A stretch of DNA of 64,000 nucleotides from NCBI GenBank assembly GCA_001512485.1, contig LFRV01000095.1:1-64000 (forward strand), written 5' to 3'. The translations under genes and the position numbers were made by a program. The stretch is from Clostridiales bacterium DTU069. GTDB lineage: Bacteria > Bacillota > Clostridia > DSM-8532. Numbering within the stretch: position 1 is the first letter of the stretch; each line of letters opens with the position of its first letter. The notes under the pieces were generated by a model. It ran no database searches and was not told the DNA's origin. It saw nothing but the letters and a program-made list of their open reading frames with translations. Positions 1 to 9,941 of this stretch are shown here, piece by piece.

Positions 1-56
1 TTTTCTGCATCCTTGTTATTAAGTATTATCGCTTATTTCAGAACTTCGCAATTTAC

Positions 57-1160
57 TCAAAACCATACAACTTTATTTTTTCCTGCTTTTTTAGCAGCGT
101 ACAGAACATTGTCAACTTTCTTCAAAAGTGTTGTTTCATCGTCATCGGGAGACATTTGAGCGACTCCTATACTGCATGTCAGTTTGCCGGCTATATAAAA
201 GTCATGATTTTCTATGCTCTTTCGTATCCTTTCAGCAAATTCGACAGCCTGATTAATATTTGTATTGGGAAGAAGAAGAATAAATTCTTCGCCTCCCCAG
301 CGCGCGAAAATATCGCATTCCCTGATGTTTTTTTTAATCAGGGACACAAACTCAATAATAACCATATCGCCGACAAGATGTCCGTAATTGTCGTTTATTC
401 TTTTAAAATCGTCAAAATCTATAATGGCGATTGAAAAATCAGTATTATACCTTTTAGCGTATCCTGTCCATTTTTCCATTTCCTCATTGAACTTTGCCCT
501 GTTAAACGCACCAGAAAGCGGATCTGTTATCGAAAGCCTTGTAAGCTCTTTATTGTTCATATACCATATTCTCTCAATGTAGTTACTTCGAAACGACAGA
601 ATTGCGGACAATATGATTACAATCCAGATATAGACCGCGCCGGCCCAGAATTCCCTGTCTTCAATACCTTTTATCAGCGATTTCGATAAAATTAGAAAAC
701 CGGTACTCGTGAAAACTGACATCGCTATTGTGTAAATCCACCGGTTCGGCACCATACACAATACCATAAGAATAACCATTACGCCAAAAGCTTGTATTAA
801 ATAATCAGGATTTTTATAGCTGTTTAACACATAAAAAAACAAACTAACAACAGCAGTTTCCCCTAATGTTATCCAAACCGCGAACTTTCTGTAATTGTTC
901 GTTCGCTTTATTCCGAAAAATAATATCAGCACGATTAAAAAAAGAACCGCCCTGCCTGCGGCAGCATGTATAAACGCGGAAAAATCTCCAATAAAGAAAT
1001 AATCGGGGATTATAAACAGTGTGTTAAGGATGCCTAAACACATCATGATAGGCCTTATATATCTCACAGCCTTTTGTATGTATTGGTTAAAAAACTCTAA
1101 TTCAAGCTCCTTGTCCGAAAACTCGGCGATATAGTTTATATTGTTCCTTAATACGCCCAT
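57..1160 (-). CDS. Membrane diguanylate cyclase (GGDEF domain)
   Basis: Predicted to make cyclic di-GMP from two GTP at the membrane. Residues 1-205 contain about six hydrophobic segments with no recognisable sensor domain. The C-terminal 160 residues are a GGDEF domain with the NDNYGHLVGD nucleotide-binding stretch and a GGEEF active site near residue 290. RECD sits five residues before GGEEF, which fits the RxxD inhibitory I-site, so product feedback is likely. The start has only a weak ribosome site. No EAL or HD-GYP partner is in the window. The catalytic call is firm; the signal sensed is unknown. Confidence 0.93.
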   Translation of the reverse strand: MGVLRNNINYIAEFSDKELELEFFNQYIQKAVRYIRPIMMCLGILNTLFIIPDYFFIGDFSAFIHAAAGRAVLFLIVLILFFGIKRTNNYRKFAVWITLGETAVVSLFFYVLNSYKNPDYLIQAFGVMVILMVLCMVPNRWIYTIAMSVFTSTGFLILSKSLIKGIEDREFWAGAVYIWIVIILSAILSFRSNYIERIWYMNNKELTRLSITDPLSGAFNRAKFNEEMEKWTGYAKRYNTDFSIAIIDFDDFKRINDNYGHLVGDMVIIEFVSLIKKNIRECDIFARWGGEEFILLLPNTNINQAVEFAERIRKSIENHDFYIAGKLTCSIGVAQMSPDDDETTLLKKVDNVLYAAKKAGKNKVVWF

Positions 1161-1270
1161 ACTGTTAATTTATTCCATTCAATATATAATATTTCATATT
1201 TCAATGCAGTTCCTGACATACACGAAGCCTGTGATGCCGCCCCTGAACCAAACGCGCTGCTCCCGGCTGG

Positions 1271-3046
1271 TTATTGGAGCATCGGCTTAATTGTCGAAAG
1301 CACCTGTGTTTTCAGATTATTAAGTGATTCGGCGGAAGAACGTTCGGTTTTCCCCGATACACCGTAATATATTTTCAGTTTTGGTTCTGTTCCGGAAGGC
1401 CTGATGCAGAACCAATGCCCTTCCATTGTTTCATAATAGAGCACATCTGCTGAAGGGAGGCCTAGGGGCTTCTCTTCTTTATTTCCGATTTCAAACCTCG
1501 TACCCTTTTTGTAATCCCTGACCGCTTTTATTTCAACGCTGCCGAAATTCGGCCGTACCTGTTCTCTCAACTGCTCCATCGCCCTTTTTATCTTCTCGAT
1601 GCCTTCCTTACCTTCTAGCGTAAATGAATCAAGCTCTTCCTTTTCGTAGCCGTATTTCTCAAACAATTCGGCAAGCCCGTCATAAATCGTCATTCCGCGT
1701 GATTTGTACCATGCGAGCATTTCCGCTGTCAGCATCGAAGCAACTACGGCGTCCTTGTCGCGGGCATATGTTCCCGCAAGATAGCCATAACTTTCTTCAA
1801 AGCCGAATATGAATTTCCCGTTTCCAAGCTCCTCGCGGATGAGAATCTGCTCTCCGATAAACTTGAATCCCGTTAGCACTTCAACCAGTTTTACGTTGTA
1901 CGCATCCGCTATTTTATCCGTAAGGTTCGTCGTAACAATTGTTTTCACAACAAACCCGTTCGGGGGTATCGCGTCCTTCCGATTCAGATTTGACAAAATG
2001 TATTCGAGAAGAAGACATCCTAACTGGTTCCCCGTCAACGGAACATATTCGCCGTGACGGTTCCTTATAACCACACCCACCCGGTCGCAGTCTGGGTCCG
2101 TACCAATTATAAGTTCGACATCCCTTTCTTCCGCTATTGATATGGCAAGTTCAAAGACATCCCTGTCTTCAGGGTTCGGGTATTTCACGGTAGGAAAATC
2201 CGGATCAGGCACTTCCTGTTCCGGTACGACATGCACATTATGAAAACCGGTTTCGTTTAGTATTCTTCGCACCGGAATATTTCCGGAACCATGCAGAGGT
2301 GTGTACACAATACCGCATTTATCCTTGATTTTTTGATCGGCCTCCGTTATTTTCAGTGATTTTAACGCCTCAATATACGCATCGTCTACTTCCGAACCAA
2401 CTATCTGAATCAGGCCTTCGGCTTTAGCTCTTTCAAAATCCATAACCTGTATTGCCGTTAAGTCCGAAATTGAGTTTACTTCCTTCAGTACCGCATCGGA
2501 AGCATCGGGGGGCATCTGTCCCCCATCTTTTCCATATACCTTATAACCGTTGTATTCCTTTGGATTATGGCTAGCTGTAATAACAACTCCCGCATCACAG
2601 TTAAGATGCCTTACAGCGAATGACAATTCGGGAGTCGGCCTTAAAGATTCAAATATATAACTTTTAATGCCGTTGCTTGCAAAAACGCAGGCACTTTCTT
2701 TCGCAAACTCATCTGATCGGTGCCTTGAATCAAATGCAATCACAATCGAGGGGGATGTATTCCCGTGCTTTTTGATATAGTTTGAAAGCCCCTGTGAAGC
2801 TTTACGCACAGTATATTTGTTCATGCGGTTAGTGCCCGCTCCTATTATGCCGCGCAGTCCTCCAGTTCCGAACTCAAGATCGCGATAAAACCTGTCTTCT
2901 ATTTCTTTTTCATTGCCGTGTATCTCCAATAATTCTTTTTTTGTGTCCTCATCATAATACGGATTCTCGAGCCAACTGTTGTATTTTTTAATAAAATCCA
3001 AACTTAGATCACTCCCCGTGATATTTATTATTGGATATCCGGCCAT
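1271..3046 (-). CDS. pgcA: Phosphoglucomutase / phosphomannomutase
   Basis: Alpha-D-phosphohexomutase that interconverts hexose 1- and 6-phosphates, supplying glucose 1-phosphate for cell-surface polymers and glycogen. At 591 residues it matches the long Firmicute PgcA type. All four family motifs are present: catalytic phosphoserine in TASHNP (about S159), metal-binding TDPDCDR (316-322), sugar-binding GFEESYG (415-421) and phosphate-binding RPSGTEPK near the C-terminus. It lies 26 bases after ymdB, probably in one transcript with rny and ymdB. Hexose specificity (glucose or mannose) cannot be read from sequence. Confidence 0.95.
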   Translation of the reverse strand: MAGYPIINITGSDLSLDFIKKYNSWLENPYYDEDTKKELLEIHGNEKEIEDRFYRDLEFGTGGLRGIIGAGTNRMNKYTVRKASQGLSNYIKKHGNTSPSIVIAFDSRHRSDEFAKESACVFASNGIKSYIFESLRPTPELSFAVRHLNCDAGVVITASHNPKEYNGYKVYGKDGGQMPPDASDAVLKEVNSISDLTAIQVMDFERAKAEGLIQIVGSEVDDAYIEALKSLKITEADQKIKDKCGIVYTPLHGSGNIPVRRILNETGFHNVHVVPEQEVPDPDFPTVKYPNPEDRDVFELAISIAEERDVELIIGTDPDCDRVGVVIRNRHGEYVPLTGNQLGCLLLEYILSNLNRKDAIPPNGFVVKTIVTTNLTDKIADAYNVKLVEVLTGFKFIGEQILIREELGNGKFIFGFEESYGYLAGTYARDKDAVVASMLTAEMLAWYKSRGMTIYDGLAELFEKYGYEKEELDSFTLEGKEGIEKIKRAMEQLREQVRPNFGSVEIKAVRDYKKGTRFEIGNKEEKPLGLPSADVLYYETMEGHWFCIRPSGTEPKLKIYYGVSGKTERSSAESLNNLKTQVLSTIKPMLQ

Positions 3047-3072
3047 TATTAAAACAATTTCCGAACCCGGAG

Positions 3073-3858
3073 CTACAAATCATATATTTCCGCTATTCTT
3101 TTTATATTGGTTGCTTTTCCTGATAAATCGTCTATCGTTATCAGAACTGCATTAAGGCAACCGCGGCCGCCTGCAGGCTTAAAGCGCGCAGGCAGCCCCG
3201 TAACAAATCTATTTATGATTTGAGATCTTTCCACACCGATTATTCCTTCTGACGGCCCGGTCATTCCAACATCGGTGATAAAAGCGGTGCCATTTTTCAA
3301 AATACGTTCATCGGCAGTTTGCACATGTGTATGTGTTCCGACAACAGCGCTTACTTTCCCGTCGAGATAATACGCAAGAGCTGTCTTTTCACTGGTCGCT
3401 TCCGCATGGAAATCGACCAGTATCGCATTGCACTGCTGCTTTAAAACCGATATTTCCCTGTCGGCAGTCAAAAACGGGCATTCTGCCGGCTGTTCCATAT
3501 AAACGCGTCCGATAAGATTGACAACACCTAACCTGATACCGTTTTTATCTATAAGCAGGCGCCCTTTTCCGGGAACTCCTTCGGGATAATTCGCAGGTCT
3601 TATCAGACCGTCGAAGGAATCGATGCAATCCAGTATTTCCTTTCGAGCCCACGCATGATTACCTAAAGTAAGCGCATCCACTCCGTATTCAAATATTTCC
3701 CGGGCTACATCATAGGTTATGCCTTTTCCTCCTGCGGAGTTTTCCGCGTTCGCAATACAAAGATCCCAACTGTACGCTCTTTTTAGTTTTTCCAATTCGC
3801 CGGCAAGTATAACTCTTCCGGTTTTACCGAATATATCGCCTATAAAAAATATTTTCAA
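3073..3858 (-). CDS. ymdB: YmdB-family metallophosphoesterase
   Basis: Calcineurin-like phosphoesterase of the TIGR00282/YmdB family. In Bacillus, YmdB hydrolyses 2',3'-cyclic nucleotides and affects biofilm genes. Metal ligands are visible in GDIFGKTGR at the N-terminus, NAENSAGG (E about 39), TLGNHAW (N67, H68) and VGTHTHVQTAD (about 172-182). Its 261 residues are the normal length. The start is TTG, giving LKIFFIGD, with AAGGG upstream. It directly follows rny, the classic rny-ymdB pairing, so a link with RNA turnover is plausible by context. Confidence 0.94.
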   Translation of the reverse strand: MKIFFIGDIFGKTGRVILAGELEKLKRAYSWDLCIANAENSAGGKGITYDVAREIFEYGVDALTLGNHAWARKEILDCIDSFDGLIRPANYPEGVPGKGRLLIDKNGIRLGVVNLIGRVYMEQPAECPFLTADREISVLKQQCNAILVDFHAEATSEKTALAYYLDGKVSAVVGTHTHVQTADERILKNGTAFITDVGMTGPSEGIIGVERSQIINRFVTGLPARFKPAGGRGCLNAVLITIDDLSGKATNIKRIAEIYDL

Positions 3859-3870
3859 ATCAATATACGC

Positions 3871-3910
3871 CCTTTTAAAGCGTAAGAAGCGTTTTACACG
3901 CTTCCTACAC
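3871..3910 (-). other. Hairpin between rny and ymdB
   Basis: GAAGCGT and ACGCTTC arms flank a five-base loop in the short rny-ymdB gap. The bases after it on the minus strand are only partly T-rich, so it may be a weak attenuator or an RNA-processing site. It is unlikely to be a full terminator. Confidence 0.35.
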
Positions 3911-3935
3911 TTTAATTTAATAATATAATAATTTA

Positions 3936-5507
3936 TTATTTCGCATATTCAACAGTTCGTGTTTCCCGAATAACGTTAACCTTGATCTGGCCGGGATAGT
4001 CCAACTCGTTTTCAATACGTTTGACAATATCCCTTGCAACCATTACCATTCTGCCATCATCAACATCTTCGGGTTTAACCATAATACGTATTTCTCGTCC
4101 GGCTTGTATCGCAAAAGATTTTTCCACACCGGAAAAAGAATTCGCAATTTCTTCAAGCTTCTGCAGCCTTTTAATGTATGATTCCAATGTTTCTCTCCGG
4201 GCCCCGGGGCGTGCTGCCGAAACAGAATCCGCGGCCTGTACCAGAACGGCTATTATCGATTTTGGTTCGGCGTCTCCATGGTGAGCCATTATGGCATCAA
4301 CAACAGCTTCATGCTCGTTGTATTTTTTGCATAAATCGGCTCCTATTGTGACATGTGAGCCTTCTATTTCATGATCCACAGCTTTGCCGATGTCATGCAA
4401 CAGCCCGGCACGTTTCGCAAGTGACACATCCTCACCGAGTTCACCCGCCATAAGGCCGGCCAAATTCGCAACTTCAATAGAATGGGTCAGCACATTCTGC
4501 CCGTAGCTTGTTCTGAACTTCAGTTTCCCAAGCAGTTTAATCAGTTCGGGGTGCAGCCCGTAGACACCTGTTTCAAATGTCGCATGATCGCCTTCTTCGC
4601 GGATTGTATTTTCAACTTCTTTCTTGGCCTTCTCAACCATTTCTTCAATACGAGCAGGGTGAATTCTGCCATCCAGAATAAGTTTTTCAAGGGTAATCCT
4701 CGCAACTTCTCGCCGTATCGGATCAAAACCTGATAATATTACCGCTTCAGGAGTGTCATCAATAATCAAATCTATTCCGGTCAATGTTTCCAATGTACGA
4801 ATATTTCTGCCTTCCCTACCGATAATTCTCCCTTTCATTTCATCATTCGGCAAGGACACAACCGAAACAGTGATTTCAGAGACATGGTCGGCGGCACATT
4901 TCTGAATCGCCGTAGCCAATACCTCTTTCGCTTTTCTGTTGGCTTCTTCTTTTGCTTTATCGTAAATATCCTTCACCAGAATAGCAGCTTCGTGTTTTAC
5001 TTCATCTTCAATATTTTTCAACAGGTATTCCTTCGCTTCTTCAACGGATAGCCCCGAAATTTTTTCAAGCTTTTCAAGCTGCTGTTTATAAAGTTCATCA
5101 ATTTTTTCCTGTTTTTCTTCTATTTCTTTTATTTGCCTGTTCAGCCCATCCTCTTTTTTCTCGAGGGCATCCATTTTCTTTTCAAGGGTTTCGTCCTTCT
5201 GCTGAAGTCGCCTTTCGGTTCTTTGGATTTCAAGCCTTCTTTCCTTAACTTCCTTTTCAAGCTCAACCCTGCTTTTGTGTATTTCTTCTCTGGCTTCAAA
5301 AAGAGCTTCTCTTTTCTTTCTTTCAGCTATTTTTTCAGCTTCACTTACGATTCGCTGTCCTTCCATCTCGGCGCTGCCTATTTCGGCTTCTGCCACCTTT
5401 TTTCTATGCTCAATTCCTTTACGGAACATTATAAGTGAACTGATAACTGCGATAACCAAGCCTGCTCCCAAACCTAAAAATAACATAAAATAATCTATCT
5501 CCCTCAC
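3936..5507 (-). CDS. rny: Ribonuclease Y
   Basis: Membrane-anchored endoribonuclease that starts mRNA decay. Domains in order: one transmembrane helix (about 7-28), a long charged coiled coil (35-150), a KH RNA-binding domain with [10 protein letters not shown] (226-235) and an HD nuclease domain with THSIEV and LLHDIGK (H371, D372). The ORF opens at a GTG inside a very strong AGGAGGTGAG ribosome site. An ATG at 5486 giving MLFLGLGAG is an equally likely start and would make 516 residues, close to B. subtilis RNase Y. A consensus promoter lies about 275 bases upstream. Confidence 0.97.
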   Translation of the reverse strand: MREIDYFMLFLGLGAGLVIAVISSLIMFRKGIEHRKKVAEAEIGSAEMEGQRIVSEAEKIAERKKREALFEAREEIHKSRVELEKEVKERRLEIQRTERRLQQKDETLEKKMDALEKKEDGLNRQIKEIEEKQEKIDELYKQQLEKLEKISGLSVEEAKEYLLKNIEDEVKHEAAILVKDIYDKAKEEANRKAKEVLATAIQKCAADHVSEITVSVVSLPNDEMKGRIIGREGRNIRTLETLTGIDLIIDDTPEAVILSGFDPIRREVARITLEKLILDGRIHPARIEEMVEKAKKEVENTIREEGDHATFETGVYGLHPELIKLLGKLKFRTSYGQNVLTHSIEVANLAGLMAGELGEDVSLAKRAGLLHDIGKAVDHEIEGSHVTIGADLCKKYNEHEAVVDAIMAHHGDAEPKSIIAVLVQAADSVSAARPGARRETLESYIKRLQKLEEIANSFSGVEKSFAIQAGREIRIMVKPEDVDDGRMVMVARDIVKRIENELDYPGQIKVNVIRETRTVEYAK

Positions 5508-5915
5508 CTCCTTATCGACTGTAACTCACAACCGGTTATCTCCTGTAAAATGTTTATTACATATAACAATTATATTTCGTTGATATAAGTATATATGCAA
5601 ATCTACACTTAATATAAACGGTGTTCCGTACTTGTTTCTTTTTATCGCAAACAAAACACCGCCACTTCACGATAATAACCGGCAGTTTTTATAATCGCGT
5701 CAAAGCATATAATACATATTTTTTAGAGCAAACTAATGCAAAATCAACGCGTTTACGCTGCAGAAGCTTACGCTATCAACATTGTAAACTTTTTTCAAAA
5801 TAGTGTCAAGAAACGGGCATAGCTGTTTGACTTAACCGATAAGACCTGGCTATGAACGGTAGATATGAACTGCCGTAAAATCTATTTGAAAAAATGTTAT
5901 AAAACAAAAGAAATC
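5508..5915 (-). promoter_or_regulatory. rny promoter and long leader; otherwise gene-free
   Basis: On the minus strand a near-ideal sigma-A promoter is visible: TTGACA at 5804-5809, a 17-base spacer, TACAAT at 5781-5786. Transcription should begin near 5774, giving an untranslated leader of about 265 nt before rny. No known riboswitch or T-box pattern was recognised in the leader. No convincing small ORF was seen. Confidence 0.65.
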
Positions 5916-6770
5916 TTAAATGGAATTCAGCATCTCCGCTGCCTTAACCGTGTTTTTCATAAGCATCGCGATTGTCATCGGCCCTACGCCGCCCGGAACC
6001 GGCGTTATATACGAAGCGACACCCTTCGCCCCGTCGAAGTCAACATCGCCGCATAACTTACCGTTTTCCATTCTGTTCGTCCCGACATCAATCACAACGG
6101 CTCCCGGTTTAATAAAATCAGCTTTTATCAGTTTAGGCTTTCCGACAGCCACTACAAGCACATCAGCCCTTTTGCACACGGATTTCAAATCCCTTGTTCT
6201 CGAATGACAAACAGTAACGGTGGCATGCTCATGCAGCAACAGCATTGCCATAGGTTTCCCTACAATATTACTTCGCCCGACAACCACGCATTCGCTGCCT
6301 TTTAAATCAATACCGGTACGGTGTATCATTTCTATAACTCCGGCGGGTGTGCACGGCAGGAACCTGTAATTTCCTATCATAATCTTCCCGACATTGACCG
6401 GATGGAACGCATCCACATCCTTGTCAGGGTCGATTTCGAACAATACCTTTTCGCTGTTTACATGCTGCGGCAACGGAAGCTGGACAAGTATTCCATGTAC
6501 ATTTTTGTCATTGTTCAATGTTTTTATAAGTTCAATAATCTCTTCTTCGCTTGTTTCTGCCGGCAGTGCATATTCAAAAGATCGAATTCCTATTTCCTCG
6601 CATGCCTTTTTTTTGTTATTAACATATATACGCGAAGCCGGATCATCGCCGACAATAACAACCGCAAGCCCGGGCTGAACTCCATTTTCCTTTAGTCTTT
6701 CAACATCGTTTTTCAAACCAAGTCTTATTTCAGAAGCAATATCACGTCCGTTTATTATTTTCGCTTCCAA
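5916..6770 (-). CDS. folD: Methylenetetrahydrofolate dehydrogenase / cyclohydrolase
   Basis: Bifunctional cytosolic enzyme interconverting 5,10-methylene-, methenyl- and 10-formyl-tetrahydrofolate. It has the normal 284 residues. Visible motifs are the catalytic YVNNKKKACEEIG (Y49, K53), QLPLP (about 97-101), the Rossmann loop GRSNIVGKPMA (165-175) and the signature PVPGGVGPMT (about 258-267). The start is TTG, six bases after GGAGAA. A consensus promoter lies about 60 bases upstream, so it is probably transcribed alone. A 5-formyl-THF cyclo-ligase elsewhere in the window serves the same folate pool. Confidence 0.97.
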   Translation of the reverse strand: MEAKIINGRDIASEIRLGLKNDVERLKENGVQPGLAVVIVGDDPASRIYVNNKKKACEEIGIRSFEYALPAETSEEEIIELIKTLNNDKNVHGILVQLPLPQHVNSEKVLFEIDPDKDVDAFHPVNVGKIMIGNYRFLPCTPAGVIEMIHRTGIDLKGSECVVVGRSNIVGKPMAMLLLHEHATVTVCHSRTRDLKSVCKRADVLVVAVGKPKLIKADFIKPGAVVIDVGTNRMENGKLCGDVDFDGAKGVASYITPVPGGVGPMTIAMLMKNTVKAAEMLNSI

Positions 6771-6828
6771 TTCAAATTCTCCTATTCCTTTGCTCTATAG
6801 CGGCACAAAAGTATTTGAACCGTGAATT

Positions 6829-6857
6829 ATTCTACGGCACAAAACCGTAATTGTCAA
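6829..6857 (-). promoter_or_regulatory. folD promoter
   Basis: Minus-strand TTGACA (6852-6857), 17-base spacer, TAGAAT (6829-6834). Its -35 box lies eight bases beyond the stop of the upstream AGE-family gene, making folD an independent unit. Confidence 0.7.
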
Positions 6858-6865
6858 GATATTCC

Positions 6866-8056
6866 TCATCGTACGGCGGATAGGTATTCCAGGCAAAAAC
6901 GGCCGTTGTGATAAGGGCCTTTCCATATATCCGCTTTCGGCAGGCTTGTTTTCGGGTTTCCTATTCTTGTCACGGAACCAAACCATTCCCCGTATCGGTG
7001 ATCAACCATATATTTATCAATAAATTCCCATGTCTTTATAACGGCATCGGAATATTTTTTATCACCCGAAAGCATATACGCGTTCAGAAAACCCGACACA
7101 GCCTCAGCCTGCGCCCACCAGTCCTTATCAAAATCAATATCATACTGTGCTGATATTTGATTATAGATACCGCCCAAAACTTCATCATATCCTTCATTAT
7201 AAACGGATTCGGCCATTTTCAGCGAAGCGTTTGCGGCCAAATCTTTAAGTTCTTCTTCGCCGGATATCACGGCAGCCTTATATATAAGCCGGCTTGCGGC
7301 AATATTGTATCCAAATGAGACAATATCCGAAACAGGTATCCAGTTTTCATTGAAATACAGCTTTAGGCCGCTGTTTTCATCATGCATTTTTTCAAGCATT
7401 AATCGTACGAGCGAGATAAGCTTTACTTTCGGCAGGCTTCCGGGAGCAGCAGCGTACAGGTTCGTATAAGCGTCAAGAATATGTAAATGAGTACTCGCAC
7501 TCTTTGCCGCATTAATATCCTCCCCGCTCATTGTCTTATCGGCAACGGGCTTCCAGTCTTCCGAAAAAGCACTGAAATAACCGCCGTCCATATTGTCAAA
7601 AGTGTTTTTTTCAATAAGTTCGAACAACTCGACAGCCATTGAAATGCTTTCGATGTTTCCGGTCGCCCTGTAAAATTCCGACAACCCATTTATGCCCGAA
7701 GCAATGCCGCAGACTATTTTTTTCCTGTTTTCCGGGCTGCCTTTATAATCGACAGTAAAATACAACCCACCGTATTTGTGATCATAAAAAGCGTCCTTCA
7801 GGAACCGGAAGGCATGTTCCGCTGTTTTCCGGCAGTTTTCGTCGTTAAAAAACGAATACGCGGCGGAAAATGTCCATAGTATCTGTGAAATAAGAACGCA
7901 GCTTTTATCAGCTGTTTTGTCAATACTCAAATCATTGGCCGCGCGTCCGTAAAACCCGCCGAATTCGCTGTCAAGCATCTGATTTCCCCAAAAAGGTAGT
8001 ATGTTTTCGACCAGTTCCTTTTGTATCCTGTTTTTTATTGATGACAGTTCCCGCAT
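6866..8056 (-). CDS. AGE-family protein, cellobiose 2-epimerase-like
   Basis: Member of the N-acylglucosamine 2-epimerase / cellobiose 2-epimerase / YihS superfamily, an alpha/alpha barrel of 396 residues. Family features present are THLHILDAYTNLY (H190, H192), DWWAQAEA (about 313-320) and WKGPYHNGR (H383). Those patterns resemble cellobiose epimerases most. However, the usual GHDIE segment carrying a catalytic histidine reads GYNIA here (Y250), so classic epimerase activity is doubtful. The ribosome site GGAGGTGA is excellent. The gene sits between the TPR gene and folD. The family is sure; the substrate and reaction are open. Confidence 0.85.
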   Translation of the reverse strand: MRELSSIKNRIQKELVENILPFWGNQMLDSEFGGFYGRAANDLSIDKTADKSCVLISQILWTFSAAYSFFNDENCRKTAEHAFRFLKDAFYDHKYGGLYFTVDYKGSPENRKKIVCGIASGINGLSEFYRATGNIESISMAVELFELIEKNTFDNMDGGYFSAFSEDWKPVADKTMSGEDINAAKSASTHLHILDAYTNLYAAAPGSLPKVKLISLVRLMLEKMHDENSGLKLYFNENWIPVSDIVSFGYNIAASRLIYKAAVISGEEELKDLAANASLKMAESVYNEGYDEVLGGIYNQISAQYDIDFDKDWWAQAEAVSGFLNAYMLSGDKKYSDAVIKTWEFIDKYMVDHRYGEWFGSVTRIGNPKTSLPKADIWKGPYHNGRFCLEYLSAVR

Positions 8057-8103
8057 AGGCCATCACCTCCGCCCATATATAAACTGCTGTTGCTACCTTC
8101 GGA

Positions 8104-9894
8104 TCATGAGGCTACAAGCGAACGATAACCCGGATGCCGGTACAGCGTCTTAAAATCGAGATCTTCTTTGATCCGGGCAGCAAATGAAGGATCCAACTCC
8201 AGTACTTTTTTCAGCAAATCAACTGCGATGTCCTTCTCGCCCATATGTGTATATACCTTTGACAAGCCGTATATCAATTCGGTATCATCAGGGTAATTCG
8301 ACATCCCTGCCTTGCATATTCTGATTGCTTTTGCGTAATCCCTTTTTTTCAGAAGCACAGCCGTATAATGGTAATACAGCATAGGATCATTCCGGTTCAG
8401 TTCATACGCCTTTTCGAAGTAAACTATCGCATCTTCGAGCCTTCTTGACATTTCGAGGACAATTCCAAGGTTAAAATGAAGCTGGTACGATTTATTGAAA
8501 ACACGTATTCCTTTTTCAAATACCTGCACCGATTCCCTATAACGCTTCATCTGCCCGAGCAGAACTCCGAGATAGTTGAACGCGTCTTCCAAAGGCTCTA
8601 CGCATTGAATTGACCTATACAAAACCTCAACAGCCTTTTCTTTTTTCCCGACCTCATCGAGCAGTGTTCCATAATAATAAAGGAGAGTGCCGTTAGTTTG
8701 GTTTTGCGCAATGCCCGCTTCATATGTCCATAAAGCGTCTTCGTTTTTCCCCATTGACCTCTGCGCGAGCGCCAGATGATAATAATGCGATGCTTCGGCA
8801 GGTTCCATTTCAACAAGAGTATTAAAGCATTCGACTGCCTTATCGTAAATTTTTTCTTTAATAGCCGCTTTCCCGCGCCATTTTAATGCCTCAATCTGTT
8901 TCGCGTTTGTTTTGACCGCCTCATCCAGGATCTCAAGAGCCCTTTTTGTATTGCCCTTGTTATAGTAAATAGAGCCAAGAACAATCCGCATATTGCTGTC
9001 CCTGACATCCATCCGTCCTTTTTCGAGGTATTCAATGGCTTTATCATCCATGCCTATTTTAAGATAAGCCCTTGCGATGTTCTTATATGCTACAGTTAAG
9101 TCCGGCTTCTTTTCCAACACTTTTTTAAAACGCCGGATCGAATGCTCATATTTTCCGATATTATAAAGTGAATAACCGATGTTAAACTCAATCACCAGAT
9201 CGAGATCCTCAGGAAGATAGTGCTTATGGCCTTTTTCTATTTCTTCAAAATCCCTTCCCCATTGTTTTTCATGCTTAACCAATTCATACGCTTTCCTGAG
9301 ATATTTGTAAGCTTCCCTGTATCTGCCGATGAAACAATGCAAAAACCCGGCATTATAACAAATCAAATGGGAGTCCGGAAGAATTTCAAACAAAAAACGG
9401 TACTGTTCTGCAGCCGTTTCGTACCTCTCGAGGTTAATCAAACGCTGCGTAATTATCAGTTTCTTTTTTATATTCTCCAAAATATGCGCATCCTGGACGG
9501 ATAATGAACGGTATACATCCATTGCGTGAATTTCCCTCTTCCAAAGCTCGGCGTTACTAAGGAAACTTGAACTGTCCAGTTCTTCCCTGCGCTTCTCTTT
9601 CTTTTCAATGAACTGGACAGTTATGCCCATTTTCCTTATCTTCCGATAAAAAACAATATGATCAAAGGCAATGACAAACACAGGCAAAACAATTCCTGTA
9701 GCTATAGCGACGAACTCAACTTCCGGAATTGTTAAAACTTCCTGAATAAGAGCAAAAACAATAACTGTCGCCGAAAAAAGCTGTATGCTCAAAATCATGC
9801 CTGTTATAACCGACGGTCTTTTAATAAAGCGGTTCATCATGTACAAAGCTATAAAACATGCCACAACTGCGACAAATATTAATGGGATGTCCAT
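8104..9894 (-). CDS. Membrane-anchored TPR-repeat protein
   Basis: About 100 N-terminal residues contain three hydrophobic helices. The remainder (about 150-590) is a run of roughly ten tetratricopeptide repeats, for example YNIGKYEHSIRRFKKVLEK and AYLKIGMDDKAIEYLEKG, all on the cytoplasmic side if the topology is simple. TPR arrays are protein-binding scaffolds; no enzymatic domain is present. GGAGG precedes the ATG. It follows the ftsK-like gene by 47 bases on the same strand and is probably co-transcribed. The partner is unknown. Confidence 0.85.
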   Translation of the reverse strand: MDIPLIFVAVVACFIALYMMNRFIKRPSVITGMILSIQLFSATVIVFALIQEVLTIPEVEFVAIATGIVLPVFVIAFDHIVFYRKIRKMGITVQFIEKKEKRREELDSSSFLSNAELWKREIHAMDVYRSLSVQDAHILENIKKKLIITQRLINLERYETAAEQYRFLFEILPDSHLICYNAGFLHCFIGRYREAYKYLRKAYELVKHEKQWGRDFEEIEKGHKHYLPEDLDLVIEFNIGYSLYNIGKYEHSIRRFKKVLEKKPDLTVAYKNIARAYLKIGMDDKAIEYLEKGRMDVRDSNMRIVLGSIYYNKGNTKRALEILDEAVKTNAKQIEALKWRGKAAIKEKIYDKAVECFNTLVEMEPAEASHYYHLALAQRSMGKNEDALWTYEAGIAQNQTNGTLLYYYGTLLDEVGKKEKAVEVLYRSIQCVEPLEDAFNYLGVLLGQMKRYRESVQVFEKGIRVFNKSYQLHFNLGIVLEMSRRLEDAIVYFEKAYELNRNDPMLYYHYTAVLLKKRDYAKAIRICKAGMSNYPDDTELIYGLSKVYTHMGEKDIAVDLLKKVLELDPSFAARIKEDLDFKTLYRHPGYRSLVAS

Positions 9895-9941
9895 TTCTCA
9901 TCCTCCGACAAAATGTATTTTTATTACTTGGTTCCAAAAGG

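Noticed and set aside
6795-6986. Frameshifted C-terminal extension of the AGE-family gene
   Set aside because: The alternate frame adds no epimerase sequence, and the annotated end after WKGPYHNGRFCLEYL is the usual family end.
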